A stretch of DNA of 64,000 bases. Origin: Ectopseudomonas mendocina (GTDB lineage: Bacteria; Pseudomonadota; Gammaproteobacteria; Pseudomonadales; Pseudomonadaceae). The translations under genes and the position numbers were made by a program. Under the pieces are notes generated by a model. That model was not told where the DNA came from and made no database searches. It saw only the letters and a list, made by a program, of their open reading frames with translations. Each line of letters starts with the position of its first letter. Position 1 is the stretch's first letter. This document shows positions 25,228 through 34,144 of this stretch, one piece after another. The stretch is taken from the NCBI RefSeq assembly GCF_016008875.1, contig NZ_JADTQG010000012.1, positions 1 through 64,000 of the forward strand, in the 5' to 3' direction.

Positions 25228-26022
25228 ATGAAAGCCTACCTTCCGTTTTTTGCCCTCTCCCTGCTGTCCTTCCAGGTTTCGGCCATCGAGCTGGCCAAGC
25301 ATCCGCAGGTATTCGACGCCGGCCAGGGCGTGAGCCTGGCGCTGGCCCCATCTGCCGACGGCAAGCAGGCTCTGGTGCAGGTACGTGGTATCAACCACCC
25401 GCTCGACGAGGTGGTTTTTCTCACCGAGGTGCGCGAGCTGGGCAACGAGCAGCGCGATTATGGCGTCCGTCTCGATGGCCGTGACTACAACCTGCTGAAC
25501 AAGCGCCGTGCCTGGGGTGGCGAGAGCTACCAGCTCAACCTGCCCAATACCCAGGGCTTCGAACTCAGCTACAGCGAGGACAAGACCAAGGCGCTCAAGC
25601 CCAAGGACCTCCTCGCCCTCTATGAGAAGCAGGAAAAGGACGGCGTTCAGGCGCGCCTCGCGGCCTTCGATCGCAAGCAGCATCTCGCCGACTACAGCGC
25701 CCGCCTGCAGGAGATGGATAGCGAAGCTTCCAAGGCTTGCGGCACGCCGCTGACGACCCAGGTCGACTGGAGCTCGATCAGCGACGAGCAACTGATCAAC
25801 CTCAGCGTGCCGAGCTTCTGTGGCGAGGTGGTCAACCAGATGTCCTACCTGTGCGGTAGGGACGATCGCTACAAGACCGAAGCCAAGACCCTCAAGGGCG
25901 TCGACTGCCGCTTCGGCGAGAGCATGAAGTTGCGCGAGCAGGATGGGCAACTGCAGTTCACCACCCTCAAAGACGAACCGAATCAGGGCGACTTCATCAA
26001 CGCCATTCTGCGTAACCGCTGA
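25228..26022 (+). CDS. Exported protein of unknown function
   Basis: A 264-residue protein with signal peptide MKAYLPFFALSLLSFQVSA. The mature domain has YGVRLDGRDYNLLNKRRAWGGESYQLNLP and a Cys-containing C-terminal part (KACGTPLTT, SFCGEVV, YLCGRD, GVDCRFGE), four to five cysteines that could form disulfides in the periplasm. No family recognised. CTATACT at 25189-25195 resembles a -10 element. It converges with a lipoprotein gene. Confidence 0.78.
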   Translation: MKAYLPFFALSLLSFQVSAIELAKHPQVFDAGQGVSLALAPSADGKQALVQVRGINHPLDEVVFLTEVRELGNEQRDYGVRLDGRDYNLLNKRRAWGGESYQLNLPNTQGFELSYSEDKTKALKPKDLLALYEKQEKDGVQARLAAFDRKQHLADYSARLQEMDSEASKACGTPLTTQVDWSSISDEQLINLSVPSFCGEVVNQMSYLCGRDDRYKTEAKTLKGVDCRFGESMKLREQDGQLQFTTLKDEPNQGDFINAILRNR

Positions 26023-26029
26023 CAGCGAT

Positions 26030-26047
26030 CCCCGCCTTCGGGCGGGG
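26030..26047. terminator. Hairpin between convergent genes
   Basis: CCCCGCC-TTCG-GGCGGGG, a stable GC stem, seven bases past the stop at 26022. No T-run, so termination strength is uncertain. Confidence 0.45.
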
Positions 26048-26049
26048 CA

Positions 26050-26925
26050 TCAGCCTTCGCTGTCGAGCAGCTCGAACGCGGTCAGGCGGTCGATCCCCTT
26101 GCCCATGAACAGGTTGAAGGGCCGCCCGGCCTCCACGGCCATGTGGGTGCAATCGTCGTAATAACGGTCCCCCAGCAGCGTGCGTTGCCCGAGTAGAAAG
26201 TGTTTGCCCATGCTGCCGATCTCGAACACCAGTTTCTTGATGGGGGACGTAAGGTGGTCGTCGTTATCGATGATCACCTCTATCTGTCGTTCGTCGACGG
26301 CCTTTTGCAACTCCGGATCGCTGAAGCGCAGCCTGGCCGGCGTGCGTTCGTTTTCCCTGTCCAGGTAGAGTTGGCCCAAGCTGCCCGCCTGGTCTTCGTC
26401 GCCCCGGTTTCGAACTCGTTGAAAGCTCAGCGGTGGCAGTTGCTCATTCAGCTTCACCTCGATACGGCAGAACACTTCCTCCAGCGAAGACGGTCTGTTG
26501 AACGCATTGCCGTTCTCCCGCTTGACCATAAACGGACGACCTTGGGCGATGAATGAGGTACGCAGCGGCGTCGGCAATTCGTCCTCAATACCGGTGATTT
26601 CGAGTGTGGCCGGCCAGTGTTCCCTGGCTTGCACGATCGGCGTGAAGCGTTCGGTCAGGGCTTCACGTTGTGTGGCGTCCAATGGCTTGGATTGCAGCCG
26701 GACCCTAAGCGCCTGCTCATCACCATCGACCAGGGTGTAACGCAGATGACCCGGGAGATAGCCGAGCGCCTGAAACTGCTGCTGCAGGCTTTCGAGATAG
26801 GAGCCGTCAATGCCGGCGCCCTGGCGAATGGACTCGTCGAAACGCAATTCGACCTGGGGTTCCTGTCCGCACGCGGCGAGTAGCAGGCAAGCGGGTAAAA
26901 AGGCGGCACGGAGCGAGTTTCGCAT
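26050..26925 (-). CDS. Putative lipoprotein of unknown function
   Basis: A 291-residue lipoprotein: RAAFLPACLLLAACGQEP places the lipidated Cys in a standard LAAC box, followed by Gly-Gln, typical of outer-membrane sorting. The start at 26925 is favoured over 26934 because AAGGATG lies at proper spacing. The mature chain has a BON-like hydrophilic N-terminal half (LEITGIEDELPTPLRTSF) and no motif I recognise. Confidence 0.75.
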   Translation of the reverse strand: MRNSLRAAFLPACLLLAACGQEPQVELRFDESIRQGAGIDGSYLESLQQQFQALGYLPGHLRYTLVDGDEQALRVRLQSKPLDATQREALTERFTPIVQAREHWPATLEITGIEDELPTPLRTSFIAQGRPFMVKRENGNAFNRPSSLEEVFCRIEVKLNEQLPPLSFQRVRNRGDEDQAGSLGQLYLDRENERTPARLRFSDPELQKAVDERQIEVIIDNDDHLTSPIKKLVFEIGSMGKHFLLGQRTLLGDRYYDDCTHMAVEAGRPFNLFMGKGIDRLTAFELLDSEG

Positions 26926-27080
26926 GAGGTTCATCCTTGAAAACGGCCGCGGACTCTAGCACGCGCAACCTTTGTTGACCTTGCGCGAGTACACGACGTG
27001 GACCTGAATGCCTCTCAACGCGAGAAGCGCGAGGCATGCTTCTTGCGTTCTTTTCCTCTCCTGCACCGACGGAATGCATC

Positions 27081-28073
27081 ATGCTGCACGCCTCGCTGAC
27101 CACCCTGCACGTGGTTTCCCTGATCCTGCAACGCTTCGCCGATCAGCCCGAGCTGCGCCCGCAATTGCTGGCCGGGAGCGGGATTGGTGCGGCTGACCTG
27201 GACAATGCCGATGCGCGCATCACCCGGGTGCAGGAACTGCAGGTGTGCGCCAATGCCTTGGCCCTGCGTGCCGACCTGGGCCTCGAGTTGGGGCGCAGCC
27301 TGCATGTTTCCTCCTATGGGCTGCTCGGTTACGCCGCGCTTTCGGCTGCCACCTTTGGTGACGCCTGGCGCCTGCTGCTGCAGTACCCGGCACTGCTCGG
27401 CACCTATTTTCGGCTCGACCTGCAGGTGGAAGGCGAACTGGCCTGGATCAGCGCCAGCGGCTATCGCCATGCCGAGGCGCTGGAAGTGTTCAACGTGGAG
27501 ATGTGCCTGGCCTCGCTGAAGCTGATCGGCGACGAGCTGCTGCGCCAGCCGTTGCCGTTGGCGTGCGCCGAGTTCAGCCATGCCAGGCCGCGCTACGTGA
27601 AGCGCTATGCACACAGCTTTGCCTGTCCGCTGCGCTTCGCGGCGCCGCGCAATGCCTTCGCCTTTCCCGCCGAGCTGCTGGAGCGCCGCCTGCCGCTGGC
27701 CGACAGCGTCACCCATGGCGACATGGTCGAGCGCTGCCGGCGCCTGAACGTCGAGTTCGGCAGCCGTCAGGCCTGGCTGGAGCGGGTGCGCCAACTGCTC
27801 GCCGCGCAACTGGCCGAGCCGCCGGGGCTGGAGAACCTGGCGCAGCAAATGCACTGCTCGCCGCGCACCCTGCGCCGTCACCTGCAGGAACTCGGCACCA
27901 GTTACCAGGGCCAGCTTGACGAGCTGCGCTTCGAACGCGCCAAGGCGCTGCTCAATGAGGAGCAATGGCCGGTGTACCGCATCGCCGAAGCGCTCGGCTT
28001 CAGCGAGACCGCCAGCTTCCGCCATGCCTTCCAGCGCTGGAGTGGCGTGGCGCCGAGTCGCTTTCGCGCGTAG
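27081..28073 (+). CDS. AraC-family transcriptional regulator with Arabinose_bd-type sensor
   Basis: A 330-residue regulator. The N-terminal ligand domain has YGLLGYAALSAATFGDAWRLLLQYPALLGTYF, seen in the OruR/ArgR-like group (PF12625). The C-terminal HTH_18 domain shows LENLAQQMHCSPRTLRRHLQELGTSY and VYRIAEALGFSETASFRHAFQRWSGVAPSRFR, both recognition helices. It is followed after 400 bases by acetylpolyamine amidohydrolase and may control it, but this rests on neighbourhood only. Confidence 0.85.
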   Translation: MLHASLTTLHVVSLILQRFADQPELRPQLLAGSGIGAADLDNADARITRVQELQVCANALALRADLGLELGRSLHVSSYGLLGYAALSAATFGDAWRLLLQYPALLGTYFRLDLQVEGELAWISASGYRHAEALEVFNVEMCLASLKLIGDELLRQPLPLACAEFSHARPRYVKRYAHSFACPLRFAAPRNAFAFPAELLERRLPLADSVTHGDMVERCRRLNVEFGSRQAWLERVRQLLAAQLAEPPGLENLAQQMHCSPRTLRRHLQELGTSYQGQLDELRFERAKALLNEEQWPVYRIAEALGFSETASFRHAFQRWSGVAPSRFRA

Positions 28074-28079
28074 TGCGGA

Positions 28080-28317
28080 CGCAATCCGGGAATGCCCGGC
28101 GCCTTTCCCGATTGCATTAGGGCAACCAGTCGCCTCGTGGGAGCGGCTTCAGCCGCGATAAAGGCTTGCCTCTGAAGCGCATCCTGTGACTGGTCGCTCT
28201 GCGCCCGCTTGCCCTGATCGACAGCACTTGGCTGCGAACGCGCAGCTTCCGATATGTACCCCACGGGGAAAGTGAGAACCCCTCGATCCGTAGGAGCGGC
28301 TTCAGCCGCGATAGAGG
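28080..28317. repeat. Cluster of intergenic palindromic repeats
   Basis: In the 400-base gap between the AraC and amidohydrolase genes: a CGCAATCCGGG-type element (28080-28115), and two GGAGCGGCTTCAGCCGCGAT elements (28137-28160 and 28290-28317) with related GAAGCG remnants between. The rest (28318-28473) shows no gene; the RBS of the next gene is GGAG at 28462. Confidence 0.6.
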
Positions 28318-28473
28318 CTCGCCGCTAAAGCGCCTCCCACAGCACCGCCGGACATGGGTATGCGCAAATGCAATCTGGCCATTTCGATCCCCTTTTGGCC
28401 GTTGCCAGCGTTCTCGATGCTGGCCGAGCAGGCGAACAATACAGGCACAACAACGATGCCTGGAGCGCCTTGC

Positions 28474-29502
28474 ATGCTCACCTACTACAGTGACGACCAC
28501 CACCTGCACCACGGCAAATGCGAGCTAATCGACGGGCAACTGATGCCTTGTTTCGAGAAGCCGCAGCGCGCCGATCACATCCTCGCCCGCGTGCAGAATC
28601 GCCAGCTCGGCGAGGTTCGCGCACCCAGGGATTTCGGCCTGGCGCCCATCGAGCGCGTCCACAGCAAGGCCTATCTGGAATTCTTCCGGGGCGCCTGGGC
28701 GCGCTGGCAGGCGCAGGGCGGCAAGGGCGACCTGCTGCCGTTCACCTGGCCGGCGCGCACCCTGCGGCCGATGATTCCCAACGACCTGCACGGCCAGCTC
28801 GGCTACTACAGTTTCGACGGTGGCGCGCCGATCACCGCCGGCACCTGGCAGGCCGCCTACAGCGCCGCGCAGGTGGCGCTGAGCGCCCAAGCCGAGATCG
28901 CCAACGGCGCCCACAGCGCTTTTGCCCTGTGCCGTCCGCCAGGCCACCACGCCGCCGGCGACCTGATGGGCGGCTACTGCTACCTGAACAATGCCGCCAT
29001 CGCCACCCAGGCCTTCGTCGATCAGGGCCGCAAGAAGGTCGCGATTCTCGATGTCGACTACCACCACGGCAACGGTACCCAGGACATCTTCTACCAGCGC
29101 AGCGACGTGCTGTTCGCCTCGATCCACGGCGACCCGGCCGAGGAGTTCCCGTTCTTCCTCGGTTATGCCGACGAACTGGGCGAGGGTGCAGGCGAGGGCT
29201 ACAACTTCAATTACCCGTTGCCCATGGGCAGCTCCTGGGAGACCTGGAGTGCGGCGCTGGAGCAGGCCTGCCAGCGCATCGCCGAATACGGCGCCGAGGT
29301 GCTGGTGGTGTCGCTGGGCGTGGACACCTACATGGAAGACCCGATTTCGCAGTTCAAGCTCGACAGCCCGGACTACTTGGCCATGGGCCGGCGCATCGCC
29401 GCGCTGGGGCTGCCGACGCTATTCATCATGGAAGGCGGCTATGCGGTGGAGGCCATCGGCATCAACGCGGTCAACGTACTGGAAGGGTTCGAGGGCGCCT
29501 GA
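28474..29502 (+). CDS. Acetylpolyamine amidohydrolase, histone-deacetylase superfamily
   Basis: A 342-residue zinc deacetylase cleaving acetyl groups from acetylated polyamines such as acetylputrescine. Active-site residues fall at the same numbers as in Mycoplana ramosa APAH: H158-H159 (PPGHHAA), D195 and H197 (DVDYHHGNG), D284 (GVDTYMEDP) and Y323 (EGGYAVEAIG). Start 28474 has GGAG eight bases before. It is followed by a SpuD/PotF-type polyamine-binding protein, the same pairing as P. aeruginosa PA1409-PA1410 (aphA), so import and deacetylation of polyamines are likely coupled. Confidence 0.9.
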   Translation: MLTYYSDDHHLHHGKCELIDGQLMPCFEKPQRADHILARVQNRQLGEVRAPRDFGLAPIERVHSKAYLEFFRGAWARWQAQGGKGDLLPFTWPARTLRPMIPNDLHGQLGYYSFDGGAPITAGTWQAAYSAAQVALSAQAEIANGAHSAFALCRPPGHHAAGDLMGGYCYLNNAAIATQAFVDQGRKKVAILDVDYHHGNGTQDIFYQRSDVLFASIHGDPAEEFPFFLGYADELGEGAGEGYNFNYPLPMGSSWETWSAALEQACQRIAEYGAEVLVVSLGVDTYMEDPISQFKLDSPDYLAMGRRIAALGLPTLFIMEGGYAVEAIGINAVNVLEGFEGA

Positions 29503-29568
29503 TTGGCGCCTTAATCAGTGATCAGGAATCTGCCAAACAATAACGACACTTCAGGGGTGATATACACG

Positions 29569-30663
29569 ATGAAAGCCATCAAACAGATGCTCGGCGCCGC
29601 CCTGTGCGGCGCCACCCTGCTCAGCGGTGCGGTGCAGGCCAAGGAGCTGCGCGTGTACAACTGGGCGGACTACATCCTGCCGTCCGTGCCCAAGGATTTT
29701 CAGAATGAGTCCGGCATCCAGATCACCTGGGACACCTTCGAGACCAACGAGGCGCTGGAGGCCAAGCTGCTCACCGGCAACTCCGGCTATGACCTGGTGA
29801 TCCCGTCCAACCAGTTCCTCGAAACCCAGATCAAGGCCGGCGTGTTCGCGCCGCTGGACAAGTCGAAGATCCCCAACTGGAAGAACCTCGACCCGGTGTT
29901 GCTCGGCCTGCTGGAGAAGAACGACCCGGGCAACCAGTACGGCGTGCCCTACATGTACGGCACCGTGCTGATCGGCTACAACCCGGACAAGGTCAAGGCC
30001 GCGCTCGGTGACGATGCCCCGGTCAACAGCTGGGATCTGGTGTTCAAGCCCGAGTACATGGAGAAGCTGAAGTCCTGCGGCGTGGCCATGCTCGACTCGC
30101 CTACCGAGATCATCCCCATCGCCCTGCACTACATGGGCCTCGACCCCAACAGCAGCAACCCGGCCGACTACGACAAGGTCACCGAGCTGCTGCTGAAAGT
30201 GCGCCCGTACGTGACCTACTTTCATTCGGCCAAGTACATGACCGACATCGCCAACGGCGATATCTGCGTGGCTGTCGGCTATTCCGGCAGCTTCTACCAG
30301 TTCGCCAACCGCGCCAAGGAAGCTGGCAACGGCGTGACGATCAACTGGCGCCTGCCCAAGGAGGGTGCGCCGATCTGGTTCGACACCTGGGCCATCCCCA
30401 AGAGTGCGCATAATGCCGACGAAGCCCACGCCTTCATCAACCATCTGCTCGAACCCAAGGTGATCGCGCCGATCAGCGATTTTCTCGGCTATCCCAATCC
30501 CAACGTGCCGGGCATGGAACTGGTGGGCGCGGAAATCGCCGACGACCACGACCTGACGCCGACCGCGGAAATGCAGAAGTCGCTGTACGTGGTGCAACCG
30601 CTGCCGCAGAAGATCGAGCGCGTGCGCACGCGGGCGTGGACCTCGATCAAGTCGGGTAAGTGA
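29569..30663 (+). CDS. Periplasmic polyamine-binding protein, SpuD/PotF-like
   Basis: A 364-residue exported ABC-type binding protein. The signal peptide ends SGAVQA (about residue 23). The mature start ELRVYNWADYILPSVPKDF is the PotF/SpuD signature, with TWDTFETNEALEAKLLTGNSGYDLVIPSNQFL and ICVAVGYSGSFYQFANRA in the ligand pocket region. No ABC permease or ATPase genes are adjacent, so it must share a transporter encoded elsewhere. Its last codons are repeated in a degenerate copy at 32765-32893, beyond ggt. Confidence 0.9.
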   Translation: MKAIKQMLGAALCGATLLSGAVQAKELRVYNWADYILPSVPKDFQNESGIQITWDTFETNEALEAKLLTGNSGYDLVIPSNQFLETQIKAGVFAPLDKSKIPNWKNLDPVLLGLLEKNDPGNQYGVPYMYGTVLIGYNPDKVKAALGDDAPVNSWDLVFKPEYMEKLKSCGVAMLDSPTEIIPIALHYMGLDPNSSNPADYDKVTELLLKVRPYVTYFHSAKYMTDIANGDICVAVGYSGSFYQFANRAKEAGNGVTINWRLPKEGAPIWFDTWAIPKSAHNADEAHAFINHLLEPKVIAPISDFLGYPNPNVPGMELVGAEIADDHDLTPTAEMQKSLYVVQPLPQKIERVRTRAWTSIKSGK

Positions 30664-31081
30664 TTCGTCACCAACCGCTCGCGGCTGAAGCGGAATGCCG
30701 CCCAGCCGCTCCTACAAAGGCGCGAGGGCGCCCGCGCTCTGCATGGGCGCCTGGGTTTAAGAGGCTGCGCGTCATATGTGGCGGCATTGGCGACGGTGAC
30801 GGACGCAGAGCGTCCAGGGCTACGTTCCCACGCAGAGCGTGGGAGCGATCAGGGTGTAAGATTTTTTGTAGGAGCGGCTTCAGCCGCGATAGATGGTCCC
30901 GCTCCAGCGTTGGAGCCTGACTCAGTGGTGCTCCTCGTCCCCAGATGCAGAGCCTCTGCAACCGCATTCCCACGCGGAGCGTGGGATCGATCAAAACCAT
31001 AACGGACGCCGAGCGTGGGAGCGGTCAACTGCGGGTAGCGGCCTACACTCAACAAGCACAATAAAAAACCGAGGATCCCCC
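30664..31081. repeat. Dense mosaic of short palindromic repeats
   Basis: This 418-base gap is mostly repeats: an inverted GGCTGAAGCGG / CCGCTCCTAC pair (30677-30720), GGACGCAGAGCGTCC (30801-30815), TTCCCACGCAGAGCGTGGGA (30825-30844), GGAGCGGCTTCAGCCGCGAT (30871-30890), TTCCCACGCGGAGCGTGGGA (30967-30986) and GGACGCCGAGCGTGGG (31004-31019). No gene is supported; GAGGATC before 31082 is the ggt ribosome binding site. Confidence 0.65.
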
Positions 31082-32755
31082 ATGCGCGTTTTGTACTTCA
31101 AGACCCTGACGCTCAGCGTCGCCCTCGCCGCCGCCAGCAATGCCGTGCTGGCTGCCAACCTGGAAGGCGGTGCGGTCGCCGCACCGGATCAATACGCCGC
31201 CAAGGTAGCCGCCCAGGTGCTCAAGAACGGGGGGAATGCGGTGGATGCCGCCGTCGCCACCGCCTTCACCCTGGCCGTCACCTACCCTGAAGCCGGCAAC
31301 ATCGGTGGCGGTGGGTTCATGACCCTGTTCATGGACGGCAAGCCGTATTTCCTCGACTACCGGGAAACTGCGCCCAAGGCGGCGACCAAGACCATGTATC
31401 TGGACGACAAGGGCGAGGTGATCGAGAACCTCAGCCTGGTCGGCGCCAAGGCGGCCGGCGTGCCAGGCACGGTGATGGGGCTGTGGGAGGCGCACAAGCG
31501 CTTCGGCAAGCTGCCGTGGAGCGAGCTGCTGACCCCGGCCATCGGCTACGCGAACGAGGGTTTCAAGGTCGCCGACCAGCAGTTCCAGTACCGCGAGGAC
31601 GCCGTCGGGCTGTTCAATGGCCAGACCAACTTCACCGACTACTTCGGCACCATGCGCCCGGGCGAGGTATTCAAGCAGCCACAGATGGCAGAGACCCTGG
31701 AACGTATCGCCGCCAATGGGCCGGACGAGTTCTACAAGGGCAAGACCGCCGACCTGCTGGTCGCCCAGATGCAGCGTGACGGCGGGCTGATCAGCAAAGA
31801 GGATCTGGCCGACTACCGCGCCAAGTGGCGCGAACCGATGCGCGTCGACTGGCAGGGCAACACTCTCTACACCGCGCCGCTGCCCAGTTCCGGCGGCATT
31901 GCCCTGGCCCAGCTGATCGGCATCAAGGAACAGCGTGCCGCCGACTTCAAAGGCGTCGAGCTGAACTCTGCGCGCTATATCCACCTCTTGGCCGAGATCG
32001 AAAAACGCGTATTCGCCGACCGCGCCGACTACCTGGGTGACCCGGATTTCTCCGACGTTCCGGTCGACAAGTTGGTCGATGCCGAGTACCTCAAGCGCCG
32101 CGCCAGTGAGGTCAATCCGACTGCTATCTCGCCGACCGAACAGGTACGCCCGGGCCTGGAACCGCACCAGACCACGCACTTCTCCATCGTCGATGCCGAC
32201 GGCAACGCAGTCAGCAACACCTACACGCTGAATTGGGATTTCGGCAGTGGTGTGGTAGTCGAAGGGGCGGGTTTCCTGCTCAACGACGAGATGGACGACT
32301 TCAGCGCCAAGCCCGGCGTGGCCAACGCCTTTGGTGTGGTGGGCAGTGATGCCAACGCCATCGAACCGGGCAAGCGCATGTTGTCCTCGATGAGCCCGAG
32401 CATCGTTACCCGTGACGGCAAGGTCAGCCTGGTGCTGGGTACGCCTGGCGGTTCGAGGATCTTCACCTCGATCTTCCAGGTGCTGAACAACGTCTACGAT
32501 TTCAAACTGCCCCTGGAAAAGGCCGTCGCCGCCCAGCGCGTCCACCATCAGCTGTTGCCCAAGGACACCATCTACTACGACGCCTACGCGCCGCTCACTG
32601 GCAAGGTCGCCGACGAGCTCAAGGCCATGGGCTACGTGCTCGAGGACCAGGGCTGGAACATGGGCGACATCCAGGCCATCCGTGTTGACGGGCGCACCCT
32701 GGAAACCGCCTCCGACCCGCGCGGTCGTGGCGTCGGCCTGGTGGTGAGGCCCTAA
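31082..32755 (+). CDS. ggt: Gamma-glutamyltransferase (gamma-glutamyltranspeptidase)
   Basis: A 557-residue periplasmic Ntn-hydrolase that transfers or hydrolyses gamma-glutamyl groups, for example of glutathione. A signal peptide ends at about residue 25. The proenzyme self-cleaves before T364 in HQTTHFSIVDADGN, the equivalent of E. coli T391, giving large and small subunits. Other conserved parts are NGGNAVDAAVAT, YPEAGNIGGGGFM, DYRETAP, SSGGIALAQ, DYLGDPDF and LSSMSPSIV with GTPGGSRI. It lies between a polyamine-binding protein gene and a vestigial copy of that gene's end. Confidence 0.95.
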   Translation: MRVLYFKTLTLSVALAAASNAVLAANLEGGAVAAPDQYAAKVAAQVLKNGGNAVDAAVATAFTLAVTYPEAGNIGGGGFMTLFMDGKPYFLDYRETAPKAATKTMYLDDKGEVIENLSLVGAKAAGVPGTVMGLWEAHKRFGKLPWSELLTPAIGYANEGFKVADQQFQYREDAVGLFNGQTNFTDYFGTMRPGEVFKQPQMAETLERIAANGPDEFYKGKTADLLVAQMQRDGGLISKEDLADYRAKWREPMRVDWQGNTLYTAPLPSSGGIALAQLIGIKEQRAADFKGVELNSARYIHLLAEIEKRVFADRADYLGDPDFSDVPVDKLVDAEYLKRRASEVNPTAISPTEQVRPGLEPHQTTHFSIVDADGNAVSNTYTLNWDFGSGVVVEGAGFLLNDEMDDFSAKPGVANAFGVVGSDANAIEPGKRMLSSMSPSIVTRDGKVSLVLGTPGGSRIFTSIFQVLNNVYDFKLPLEKAVAAQRVHHQLLPKDTIYYDAYAPLTGKVADELKAMGYVLEDQGWNMGDIQAIRVDGRTLETASDPRGRGVGLVVRP

Positions 32756-32764
32756 GTCAGAGGC

Positions 32765-32893
32765 ATCGCGCCGATCAGTGCTTTTCTCGGCTACTCAAAG
32801 TATCGGCATGGAGCTGATGGGCGCAGCCGCTGGCCGCAGAAGATCGAACGCGTGCGTACGCGGGCGTGGACCTCGATCAAGTCGGGTAAGTGA
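32765..32893 (+). pseudogene. Vestigial C-terminal fragment of a second SpuD/PotF-like gene
   Basis: In-frame remnant of 42 codons ending in the same residues as the intact gene at 29569-30663: IAPISAFLGY near the start and PQKIERVRTRAWTSIKSGK at the stop. About 65 bases found in the intact copy between these parts are missing. Similarity continues about 15 bases past the stop. No ribosome binding site or N-terminal part remains. It indicates an old duplication bracketing ggt. Confidence 0.85.
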
Positions 32894-32930
32894 TTCATCA
32901 CCAGCCGCTACTACAGGTTTTGCAGTTTTC

Positions 32931-32955
32931 TGTAGGAGCGGCTTCAGCCGCGAAT
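32931..32955. repeat. Short palindromic repeat (GGAGCGGCTTCAGCCGC family)
   Basis: One copy of TGTAGGAGCGGCTTCAGCCG, between the vestigial SpuD tail and the convergent LysR gene. It contains the dyad GCGGCT-TC-AGCCGC. Confidence 0.65.
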
Positions 32956-33003
32956 ATCTTTGTCCTGTTAAAGCCGGCGCGGCAGGGCACCCTACCCGAA
33001 AGC

Positions 33004-33909
33004 TCAACCACCCACTTCCCCCGTCTCCAGCTTGCGCCAGAGCAAACGCACCGCGGCCTTGCGCACCAAGGCGCAGCGGTACAGGCGGATTTCCAGCGGG
33101 ATCTGCCACTGCTCTGCGCCGCAGATGGCCAGTTCGCCGCGGGCCAGTTCCGCAGTCACCGATAGCCGTGGCACCCAGGCCACGCCCATGCCCTGCAGGG
33201 CCATGCTCTTGAGGCTGTCGGCCATGGCGGTTTCGTACACGGTGGTCGAGCGCAGGGCGCGCTGGCGCAGCAGCAGGTTGACCGACCGACCGAGAAAGGC
33301 GCCGGCGCTGTAGGCCAGCAGCGGTACGCTCTGCCCGCCGTCGAGGTCGTAAAGCGGTGCGCCGGACTCGTTCACCGCGCATATCGGCAGCATCGAGGTC
33401 GCCCCCATATGCAGCGATGGGAAGATCGCCGGGTCCATCTGCAGTGCGGCATCGGGGTCGTAGTAGGCAAGGATCAGGTCGCAGGCGCCCTCACGCAGCG
33501 AGTGCACCGCCTCGCCGACGTTGGTCGCCACCAGCCGCGTGGTCAGAGGCAGGCCTTCGCGGCGCAGGCGGGCGATCCATTCGGGGAAGAAGCCGAGGGT
33601 CAGCGAGTGGGCGGCGGCAATCGACAGCACCTCGCCCTGCTGACCTTCCAAATTGTGCAGATGGCGTACCACCTCGCCGAGCTGCTCGACCAGGCTGCGC
33701 GCAGTGACCAGAAACAGTCGGCCTGCCTCGGTCAGTTCGATGGGCGTGCAGGAGCGGTCGACCAGGGTCAGGCCGAGCATGGACTCCAGGCTGCGGATGC
33801 GCCGGCTGAACGCCGGCTGGGTGACGAAGCGTTTTTCCGCGGCCTGGGAGAAGCTGCGCGTAGCGGCCAGGGCGACGAAGTCTTCCAGCCATTTGGTTTC
33901 CAGGTTCAT
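33004..33909 (-). CDS. LysR-family transcriptional regulator divergent from aspA
   Basis: A 301-residue regulator. The N-terminal winged HTH reads WLEDFVALAATRSFSQAAEKRFVTQPAFSRRIRSLE, followed by a linker helix and effector domain with GVAWVPRLSV near the end. Start 33909 has GGAGACTCG upstream. It is divergent from aspartase, matching the P. aeruginosa PA5428-PA5429 arrangement; it probably regulates aspA in response to an amino or dicarboxylic acid. A T-N11-A dyad lies between them at 34145-34161. Confidence 0.9.
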   Translation of the reverse strand: MNLETKWLEDFVALAATRSFSQAAEKRFVTQPAFSRRIRSLESMLGLTLVDRSCTPIELTEAGRLFLVTARSLVEQLGEVVRHLHNLEGQQGEVLSIAAAHSLTLGFFPEWIARLRREGLPLTTRLVATNVGEAVHSLREGACDLILAYYDPDAALQMDPAIFPSLHMGATSMLPICAVNESGAPLYDLDGGQSVPLLAYSAGAFLGRSVNLLLRQRALRSTTVYETAMADSLKSMALQGMGVAWVPRLSVTAELARGELAICGAEQWQIPLEIRLYRCALVRKAAVRLLWRKLETGEVGG

Positions 33910-33918
33910 CGAGTCTCC

Positions 33919-33977
33919 GTAGCCCGGATGCAATCCGGGGTTGGCCCGTCACGTTGCCCGGATTGCATCCGGGCTAC
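33919..33977. repeat. Long perfect inverted repeat in the lysR-aspA interval
   Basis: Two 21-base arms beginning GTAGCCCGGATGCAATCC are exact complements separated by 17 bases. It is the best-preserved member of the family also at 2691 and 52273. Its near edge is ten bases from the LysR start, so it lies in that gene's leader. Confidence 0.75.
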
Positions 33978-34144
33978 ACGGTTTGGCTGGTCCAGCTGCC
34001 GTGGCGCGTCGCGTAACCCACCAGGCGATGGATCGCGTTGCGCCAATGGCGGGTTAAGCCGCGTTTCGAGCGACGTGATATTCGGCAATGGCAGCGCGGC
34101 TAACCCACCCTACGTTTGTCGCTATCCTGCGGTCACATCCACAT

